In this document: positions 58,544-64,000 of the stretch, piece by piece
How the letters are laid out: the number at the start of each line of letters is the position of its first letter
How positions within the stretch are numbered: position 1 is the first letter of the stretch
Assembly: GCF_022808595.1 (NCBI RefSeq)
Contig: NZ_JAKUCN010000004.1
Location: 124,001 to 188,000 of the forward strand
Reading direction: 5' to 3'
Length of the DNA stretch: 64,000 bases
From: Microvirga solisilvae
Lineage (GTDB): Bacteria > Pseudomonadota > Alphaproteobacteria > Rhizobiales > Beijerinckiaceae
Notes under the pieces: model-generated
Told to the model about the DNA's origin: nothing
What the model saw: the letters and a program-made list of their open reading frames with translations, nothing else
Database searches by the model: none
Program-made: the position numbers and the translations under genes

Positions 58544-60553
58544 TCAGCGGCGCTTGTCGTTGGCGCGCTTCTTATCCTTAGGGCCCTTGTGATCCTTGGG
58601 CCCCTTATGGGCGCGAGGCGGCTTGTCGTCATAAGCGCGCTTGTCGTCACGTGGGCCTTTGCGCTCCGAGAACTCGCCCTTTCCCTTCGGGCCTTTGCGT
58701 TCGGAGAACTCGCCCTTGTCCTTGAAAGGCTTCTCCTTGAAGGGCTTGTCCTTGAAAGACTTGCGCTCCCCAAACTCACCCTTTTCCTTGGGGCCCTTGC
58801 TCTTGGGCCCGTCCCAGGATTTCGCGCCCGACGATTTCCCGCCAAAGGATTTTCCGCCCGCAGGCTTGTCGAAGGACTTGCCGCCACCACTATGCGGCGC
58901 ATCCGCCGGCTCGATGCGGATGTCTTCGTCATTGGCCTTGCGCACGGCGGCTGCGAATTTCGGCGCGTGGGATTGCGCGATCTGGAATTTCGACTCGCGG
59001 TCGAAAATCTTGATCGAACCGATCTCCTTTTTCGTCACATGGCCGAGACGGCAGATGATCGGCAGCAGCCAACGCGGATCCGCATTGTTGCGGCGTCCGA
59101 CGCTCATGCGGAACCACACCATGTCTTCCGACGAGCCGTAAGCACCATCCTCCGACGAACCGCGACCCCAGCTCTTGCCGCCACTGGCGCGCTCGTCCTG
59201 GCGTTCGCGCTTGTCCTTGCGCTCCCGCGTCGGGCGGCTCTCGCCCGGATCAAAGACTTCTTCGGGGGCGGGCAGGCGCGAGCGGTGGAAGCGCGCCAGC
59301 GCGTTGGCGATGTCCTCGGCGGATTTCTGCTCAAGCAGCACGCGCGCCGTGGCGATATCTTCTTCCGTGCTTTCCTCGGAGAAGATCGGGTCCTGCATGA
59401 ACCGCTCGCGGTCGAGCTTGCGAATGTCGTCTGCTGACGGCGGCCCGTCCCACGTCACGTCGATGCCGGCCTGATCGATCAGGCGCTCGGCTTTGCGGCG
59501 GCGCGTATAGGGCACGAGCATCACGCACACGCCCTTGCGGCCCGCGCGTCCCGTGCGGCCGCTGCGGTGCAGAAGCGTTTCGTGATCGTTCGACAGATCG
59601 AAGTGAATGACGAGGCCGAGATCAGGCAGGTCGATGCCGCGTGCAGCGACGTCGGTGGCAACGCACACGCGGGCGCGTCCGTCGCGCAAAGCCTGCAGCG
59701 CATGGCTGCGCTCGCTCTGGCTGAGTTCGCCGGAGAGGGCGACCGCCGCGAAGCCGCGTTCGACAAGGCTCGCATGCAGATGACGCACCGCCTCACGCGT
59801 ATGGCAGAACACCATCGTAGCGCGGCTCTCATAGAAGCGCAGCAGGTTGACCGTCGCGAGCTCGACCTCGTTCGGCGCGCAGCGGACGGCGCGATATTCG
59901 ATGTCGCCATGCGACTGGTTCTCGACCAGCGTGTCGATGCGGTGAGCATCGCGCTGATAGCGGCGCGCAAGAGCGACGATGTTCTTCGGCAGGGTTGCGG
60001 AGAAGAGCAGCGTGCGGCGCTCTTCCGGCGTCGCATCGAGAATGAATTCGAGATCCTCGCGGAAGCCGAGATCGAGCATCTCGTCGGCTTCGTCGAGCAC
60101 AACCACCTTCATCTTCGAGGTGTCGAGGCGTCCGCGCTCCAGGTGGTCGCGCAAACGGCCCGGCGTGCCGACGACGATGTGGCAGCCGTCTTCGAGCGCG
60201 CGCTGCTCGCGGCGCACATCCATGCCGCCGACGCAGGAAACGACGCGCGCGCCGGCAGGGCCGTAGAGCCAGATCAGCTCGCGGTTCACCTGCAGCGCCA
60301 GCTCGCGGGTCGGCGCGATGATCAGCGCCAGCGGCTCGCGCGGCGCGCCGAAGCGTTCCGCATCGCCGAGAAGGGTCGAGGCCATGGCGAGGCCATAGGC
60401 CACCGTCTTGCCGGAGCCGGTCTGAGCGGAGACGAGAAGGTCACGGTCGAGGGCGTCTTCGTCGAGAACGGCGGCCTGGACCGGAGTGGGGTCGTTATAG
60501 CCTTTGTCGGCGAGAGCGCGATCGAGGCTGGGATTGGATTTAGGAAAGGGCAT
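58544..60553 (-). CDS. DEAD-box ATP-dependent RNA helicase with DbpA-type domain and basic tail
   Basis: This 669-residue helicase has the Q motif (YNDPTPVQAAVL), motif I AQTGSGKT, Ia PTRELALQ, Ib GTPGRLRDHL, II DEADEMLDLGF, III SATLP and VI HRSGRTGRAGRKG in the RecA core (1-380). A DbpA-like RNA-binding domain lies at about 485-555 (ADPRWLLPIICRLGHVTKKE). The tail from about 565 is a repetitive Lys/Gly/Ser/Glu-rich segment (GEFSERKGPKGKGEFSERKG). It probably acts in ribosome assembly or cold-adapted RNA remodelling, like CsdA/DeaD. Its promoter is in the short gap before the acidic-protein gene. Confidence 0.93.
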   Translation of the reverse strand: MPFPKSNPSLDRALADKGYNDPTPVQAAVLDEDALDRDLLVSAQTGSGKTVAYGLAMASTLLGDAERFGAPREPLALIIAPTRELALQVNRELIWLYGPAGARVVSCVGGMDVRREQRALEDGCHIVVGTPGRLRDHLERGRLDTSKMKVVVLDEADEMLDLGFREDLEFILDATPEERRTLLFSATLPKNIVALARRYQRDAHRIDTLVENQSHGDIEYRAVRCAPNEVELATVNLLRFYESRATMVFCHTREAVRHLHASLVERGFAAVALSGELSQSERSHALQALRDGRARVCVATDVAARGIDLPDLGLVIHFDLSNDHETLLHRSGRTGRAGRKGVCVMLVPYTRRRKAERLIDQAGIDVTWDGPPSADDIRKLDRERFMQDPIFSEESTEEDIATARVLLEQKSAEDIANALARFHRSRLPAPEEVFDPGESRPTRERKDKRERQDERASGGKSWGRGSSEDGAYGSSEDMVWFRMSVGRRNNADPRWLLPIICRLGHVTKKEIGSIKIFDRESKFQIAQSHAPKFAAAVRKANDEDIRIEPADAPHSGGGKSFDKPAGGKSFGGKSSGAKSWDGPKSKGPKEKGEFGERKSFKDKPFKEKPFKDKGEFSERKGPKGKGEFSERKGPRDDKRAYDDKPPRAHKGPKDHKGPKDKKRANDKRR

Positions 60554-60606
60554 GAAACAGGGCTGAACCAGTTGGAGGAAGTCTGTCGCGACTTCGATAA
60601 ATGTGA

Positions 60607-60924
60607 TCAGCCAGAGGCAGCGCCGTCGTCTATTTCGTCGATGGATACCAGGAACACGACATCGATATTGATATCGCCTGAATCGTCGTCGTCTTCGATC
60701 TCGTCCTCGTCCTCTTCGTCCAGAACCTCGTAGAAGGCATCGATTTCACCCTCGGATGCCGGTCTGGTTGTCAAGGCAGCTGAGCCGTCCCACAGGAAGC
60801 GGCCCTCGCTCTTAAACGACTTCAGGTCATCTTTAAAGCTCTCGCTCAAAAAGAGATCCTGGGCCTGATCCTGTTGGGCATTGGTTACGGCAACCGCCTT
60901 GCCGGCAATTTCCAGGGTCACCAT
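60607..60924 (-). CDS. Small acidic protein of unknown function
   Basis: This 105-residue protein begins MVTLEIAGKAVAVTNAQQDQ and continues with a short alpha/beta segment. It ends in a very acidic stretch (EVLDEEDEDEIEDDDDSGDI, then a hydrophobic DVVFLVSI strand). It has no signal peptide. AAGGA seven bases upstream favours the ATG at 60924 over in-frame ATGs at 60939 and 60981. It lies between the IclR and helicase genes on the same strand. I do not recognise a family; the acidic tail might mimic nucleic acid or bind basic proteins, but that is speculation. Confidence 0.65.
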   Translation of the reverse strand: MVTLEIAGKAVAVTNAQQDQAQDLFLSESFKDDLKSFKSEGRFLWDGSAALTTRPASEGEIDAFYEVLDEEDEDEIEDDDDSGDINIDVVFLVSIDEIDDGAASG

Positions 60925-61002
60925 TGGTGTGTCCTTCATGGCTTGATCATCTGCTAACGCGCATCGTGGCGTTTCGATCAATCAAGCTTAGGCTTGAGAA
61001 CC

Positions 61003-61785
61003 TTACAACGTATAGCGCAGGGCCTCTCCGGCGGATTGCAGGGCGGGCAGGAAGCGCTCCTCCATCTCGGAAGCGGGCACGCGGGCCGCCTGGGCGCTGA
61101 TGTTGAGGGCGATGGTGACCTGGCCATTCTTCAGCACCAGCGGCACCGCGATGGAGCGCAGGCCGAATTCCAGCTCCTCGTTGACGATGGCGTAGCCCTG
61201 CTGGCGCGTTGCTTCCAGCACGGCGCGAAACGCATCCTTGTCCGTGATGGTCTTCGGCGTCCGGGGCTCCAGGCGCACGCGCTGGAGATAGGCCTCGACC
61301 GTATCGGGAGGCTGGTAGGCCAGGATCGCTCGCCCCAGGGAGGTGCAATAGGCGGGCAGGCGACTGCCGACGCCTAAGCCGATGGACATGATGCGGCGCG
61401 TGGCGGAACGGGCGATGTAGACGATATCATCCCCATCCAGCACCGCGGCCGAACTCGATTCGCCCGTTTCCTCCGAGATCCGCTCCAGGAAGGGCTGAAG
61501 GCGCGTCGGCAGGGCGGTGGAGGAGAGATAGGCATAGCCGAGCCTGAGAATGCGCGGGCTCAAGGAGAAATGGCGCCCGTCGAAATCGGCATAGTTGAGA
61601 CGGGTGAGGGTGCGCAGATACCGCCGTGCCGCCGCGCGGGTGATGCCTGTGATCTTGGCGACGTCCGACAGGGTCAGGCGAGGGCGGCTGGCATCGAAGG
61701 CTTCGATAACCAGAAGGCCCTTCTCGAGACTCGCGACGAAATCGCGGTCCTCACTGCCCTGATTGTCGGCGCCCTCGGCCTGCAT
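61003..61785 (-). CDS. IclR-family transcriptional regulator (PcaR/PobR-like)
   Basis: This 260-residue regulator has an N-terminal winged helix-turn-helix (about 15-80, LTLSDVAKITGITRAAARRY) and a C-terminal ligand-binding IclR domain (SIGLGVGSRLPAYCTSLGRA, GYAIVNEELEFGLRSIAVPL). The start and the RDFVASLEKGLLVIEAFDAS segment resemble the PcaR/PcaU group, which senses aromatic-acid intermediates. GGAGAG lies before the ATG at 61785; the longer frame to 62310 is a shadow of the divergent gene. It probably controls the adjacent branched-chain-type transporter. Confidence 0.9.
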   Translation of the reverse strand: MQAEGADNQGSEDRDFVASLEKGLLVIEAFDASRPRLTLSDVAKITGITRAAARRYLRTLTRLNYADFDGRHFSLSPRILRLGYAYLSSTALPTRLQPFLERISEETGESSSAAVLDGDDIVYIARSATRRIMSIGLGVGSRLPAYCTSLGRAILAYQPPDTVEAYLQRVRLEPRTPKTITDKDAFRAVLEATRQQGYAIVNEELEFGLRSIAVPLVLKNGQVTIALNISAQAARVPASEMEERFLPALQSAGEALRYTL

Positions 61786-61873
61786 GATGCTCTCCAAAGA
61801 GTGCGGTCTTCGACTCAAGGCGTCTTGACACAACACCCCTGAATCGTCCTTGATGTTCGATATGGTAATCAAT

Positions 61874-61888
61874 GTTCGCAATGCGCAC
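61874..61888. promoter_or_regulatory. Imperfect palindrome GTTCGC-AAT-GCGCAC, candidate IclR operator
   Basis: This lies between the divergent IclR and substrate-binding-protein genes. A related TGTTCG half-site occurs 20 bp upstream. IclR/PcaR sites are often short GC-rich palindromes of this kind. The assignment is inferred from position. Confidence 0.4.
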
Positions 61889-61965
61889 AAGATGGTTGCC
61901 GTGCAAACAGTGAGATCCCGGTCCGGCATAAAGAGACACGGCGACTCGGAGGGAAGGAAACGAGG

Positions 61966-63147
61966 ATGACAGCAGGCAAGAGAATTCTCGGCGCAGCCAT
62001 CGGTGCGTTGCTGATAGGCTCCGTCTCGGCACAGGCCGACACCATCAAGGTCGGCATCATCGGCCCGTTCTCGGGTCCGTTCGCCCTGCAGGGCAAGAAT
62101 TTCCAGGCGGGCGTGGAAGCCTACATGGCGCTCAACGGCAAGACCGCGAAGGGCCACACTATCGAGGTCATCTATCGCGACCTTCCGGCAGCGAACCCCG
62201 CGCAGTCCCGCGCGCTCGCGCAGGAACTCGTGGTGAAGGAGAAGGTGCAGTATCTCGGCGGCGTCTATTTCACGCCGGATGCGATGGCGATCACGCCGCT
62301 GCTCGCCCAAGCCAACACCCCGCTCGTCATCTTCAACGCGGCGACTTCCGCCATCATGAACACCTCGCCGCTGGTGGTGCGCACCTCGTTCACCACCGCG
62401 CAGACGACGACGCCTCTCGGCAAGGTCGCCATCGATGAGGGTGTGAAGAAGGCCATCACCATTGTCAGCGATTACGGCCCCGGCGTGGATGCGGAGAACG
62501 CGTTCAAGAAGGCGTTCGAAGCAGCCGGCGGGCAGGTGGTGGAAGCCATCCGCATGCCGATGAACACCACCGATTTCAGCCCGATCATGCAGCGCGTGCG
62601 CGATTCAGGCGCAGGCGGTCTCTTCGCGTTCCTGCCCTCCGGCCCGCCGACTCTCGGCTTCACGAAGGCGTATAACGAGACGGGGTTGAAGAAGGCCGGC
62701 ATCAAGTTCTATGCGCCGGGCGATCTCACACAGGAATCCGATCTGCCCGCGCTCGGCGAGGCGGCGGAAGGCCTGAAGACAAGCTTCCACTACGCTGTGT
62801 CGCATGACAGCCCGGAGAACAAGAAGTTCGTGGAGGCCGCCACCAAGGCTATCGGCGGTGCGGACCAGCTCTCGTTCCCGTCTGTCGGCGCCTATGACGG
62901 CATGCATGTCATCTACAAGATGATCGAAGCCACCGACGGCAAGCAGGACGCGCAGAAGGCCGTTGACGCGGTGAAGGGCCTGTCCTGGACAAGCCCGCGC
63001 GGACCTGTGCGTATCGAACCCGATACGCGCCACATCACGCAGAACATCTATCTGCGCGAGGTTGCCAAGGGTTCGGACGGCAAGCTGATCAACAAGGAAG
63101 TGCAGACCTTCCCGAACCAGAAGGATCCCGGTCTCGCCACGCAGTAA
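61966..63147 (+). CDS. ABC transporter substrate-binding protein, branched-chain amino-acid type
   Basis: This 393-residue periplasmic protein has a signal peptide (ILGAAIGALLIGSVSAQADT) and a type 1 Peripla_BP_6 fold. VGIIGPFSGPFALQGKNFQA, ANTPLVIFNAATSAIMNTSP and YDGMHVIYKMIEATDGKQDA are typical of LivJ-like proteins. With the IclR regulator, a non-amino-acid substrate such as an aromatic acid is quite possible. GGAAGG lies before the ATG. It is followed by a strong hairpin and then a livH-type permease. Confidence 0.92.
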   Translation: MTAGKRILGAAIGALLIGSVSAQADTIKVGIIGPFSGPFALQGKNFQAGVEAYMALNGKTAKGHTIEVIYRDLPAANPAQSRALAQELVVKEKVQYLGGVYFTPDAMAITPLLAQANTPLVIFNAATSAIMNTSPLVVRTSFTTAQTTTPLGKVAIDEGVKKAITIVSDYGPGVDAENAFKKAFEAAGGQVVEAIRMPMNTTDFSPIMQRVRDSGAGGLFAFLPSGPPTLGFTKAYNETGLKKAGIKFYAPGDLTQESDLPALGEAAEGLKTSFHYAVSHDSPENKKFVEAATKAIGGADQLSFPSVGAYDGMHVIYKMIEATDGKQDAQKAVDAVKGLSWTSPRGPVRIEPDTRHITQNIYLREVAKGSDGKLINKEVQTFPNQKDPGLATQ

Positions 63148-63162
63148 GGCGACCGGATTCTG

Positions 63163-63208
63163 GATGAGCGCAACCATCGTCCGGTTGCGCTCATCGTCTT
63201 TCCTTTTC
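63163..63208 (+). terminator. Intercistronic hairpin between substrate-binding protein and permease
   Basis: GATGAGCGCAACC (63163-63175) and GGTTGCGCTCATC (63183-63195) form a perfect 13-bp stem with a 7-base loop, followed by GTCTTTCCTTTTC. It probably acts as a partial terminator or mRNA stabiliser, so the binding protein is made in excess over the permease. Confidence 0.7.
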
Positions 63209-63240
63209 GAGCCTACCAAGCGCGCGAGCGGAACCTTGTG

Positions 63241-64000
63241 ATGCAGACGATCTTCAGCATAGGCATCGACGCCCTGGCCTTCGGCATGGTGCTGTTCATC
63301 ATCTGCATCGGTCTGTCGCTGACGATGGGACTGATGCGGGTGGTCAATCTCGCCCATGGCGCCTTCGCGATGATCGCGGGCTACATTGCCTCCTATGCCG
63401 CGCGCGATCTCGGCCTCGGCTATGCGGTTGCGATCTTTCTCGCCATCATCGGCACCATCGTCATCTCCATCCCGCTGGAGCGGTTCCTGTATCGCCGCAT
63501 CTATGGCAGCCCCGAACTGACCCAGGTGCTGATGACCATCGGCATCACCTTCTGCGTGATCGGCATCACCAATTACTTCTTCGGCCCGACGCTGAAGACC
63601 ATTCCGCTGCCTCAGGCTCTGAGCCAGCCCGTTGATTTGGGCTTTCGCACAATCGCCGCGCATCGTCTCTTCGTGATCGCCTGCGGCGCGGTGGTCGCGG
63701 GCGGGTTGTGGTATCTCATCGAGCGCACGAGTTTCGGCATCAAACTGCGCGCGACCGTCGACAACGCGGCCATGAGCGATGCGCTCGGCGTGCGCACGCA
63801 GGTGGTCTACGCCATCAGCTTCGCCATCGCCATCGGCCTTGCGGCTCTCGGCGGCGTGGTCGGCGCGGAGTTCCTGCCCATCGAGCCCTATTATGCCCTG
63901 CGCTACATGGTGATGTTCCTCGTTGTCGTCTCGGTCGGCGGCGCGGGCTCCATCCTCGGCGCGGTGATCGCATGTCTTGTGCTCGGGCTGGTGGATACGA
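63241..64000 (+). CDS. livH: Branched-chain amino-acid-type ABC permease, LivH family (partial)
   Basis: The frame is open from the ATG at 63241 to the right edge, giving about 253 residues of an integral-membrane permease. LSLTMGLMRVVNLAHGAFAM near the N-terminus and FGIKLRATVDNAAMSDALGV then RTQVVYAISFAIAIGLAALG are the LivH signature; the second includes the EAA-like loop that contacts the ATPase. Full-length LivH is about 290-300 residues, so roughly 40 are missing. GGAA lies about ten bases upstream. livM and the ATPase genes are expected beyond the window. Confidence 0.92.
   Translation, partial: MQTIFSIGIDALAFGMVLFIICIGLSLTMGLMRVVNLAHGAFAMIAGYIASYAARDLGLGYAVAIFLAIIGTIVISIPLERFLYRRIYGSPELTQVLMTIGITFCVIGITNYFFGPTLKTIPLPQALSQPVDLGFRTIAAHRLFVIACGAVVAGGLWYLIERTSFGIKLRATVDNAAMSDALGVRTQVVYAISFAIAIGLAALGGVVGAEFLPIEPYYALRYMVMFLVVVSVGGAGSILGAVIACLVLGLVDT

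Overview
The window reads as a chromosomal segment of a GC-rich alphaproteobacterium, most likely Hyphomicrobiales and plausibly near Microvirga/Methylobacterium. The evidence is a DnaG that has lost most of its zinc ligands in the way I recall for alphaproteobacteria, a GatB/YqeY gene and dnaG-rpoD close to carA, an HWE-family histidine kinase, a phasin, a DUF1127 protein, and palindromic intergenic repeats of the rhizobial type. The genus is inference. I see no phage, integrase, transposase, rRNA operon or CRISPR array. Both ends cut through genes: carB at the left edge and a livH-type permease at the right edge.

Layout. 1-8.9 kb: carB and carA on the minus strand, separated by an SDR-GtrA pair, an AraJ-like MFS pump, a methyltransferase and a small membrane protein, then GatB/YqeY. 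9-14.5 kb: GNAT acetyltransferase, DUF2029 membrane protein, a small Cys-rich protein behind a strong promoter and long leader, a 224-bp nested palindrome, a secreted His-rich protein and a divergent OmpR-type two-component pair. 14.6-18.8 kb: dnaG and rpoD. 18.8-27.9 kb: a low-GC orphan MNT nucleotidyltransferase, an MgtC/DUF4010 protein, an LrgA/LrgB pair, DUF1801, a serine hydrolase, a CAP-RTX secreted protein, a Cys-cluster protein, Fsr and Ada. 28-31.6 kb: a probable iron-linked locus (di-haem peroxidase-cupredoxin fusion, helical periplasmic protein, PKHD hydroxylase, 2OG oxygenase). 31.7-36.9 kb: an adenylate cyclase, a hemerythrin-phasin fusion, tRNA-Ile2, two tandem paralogues of unknown function and an AhpD-like protein. 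37-39.5 kb: enoyl-CoA hydratase and acyl-CoA synthetase.

39.8-48.1 kb is the most interesting part. A translationally coupled minus-strand operon encodes a periplasmic binding protein, a four-PAS sensor kinase, a lone receiver and a receiver-cyclase fusion. Upstream lies a Crp-like gene bracketed by two perfect TGTGA-N6-TCACA palindromes. I infer a ligand-to-cyclic-nucleotide-to-Crp circuit. 48.3-58.4 kb holds a FecR/Gly-Lys-rich protein with a CHASE2-GGDEF-EAL protein, an extensin-like protein, an HWE kinase, a DUF1194 protein and a PHB-depolymerase-like esterase. The last three sit between two near-identical copies of a 79-residue gene. 58.5-64 kb: a DEAD-box helicase, an acidic protein, an IclR regulator divergent from a branched-chain-type substrate-binding protein, and the start of its permease.

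No database search was run. All family calls come from reading motifs and translations by eye.
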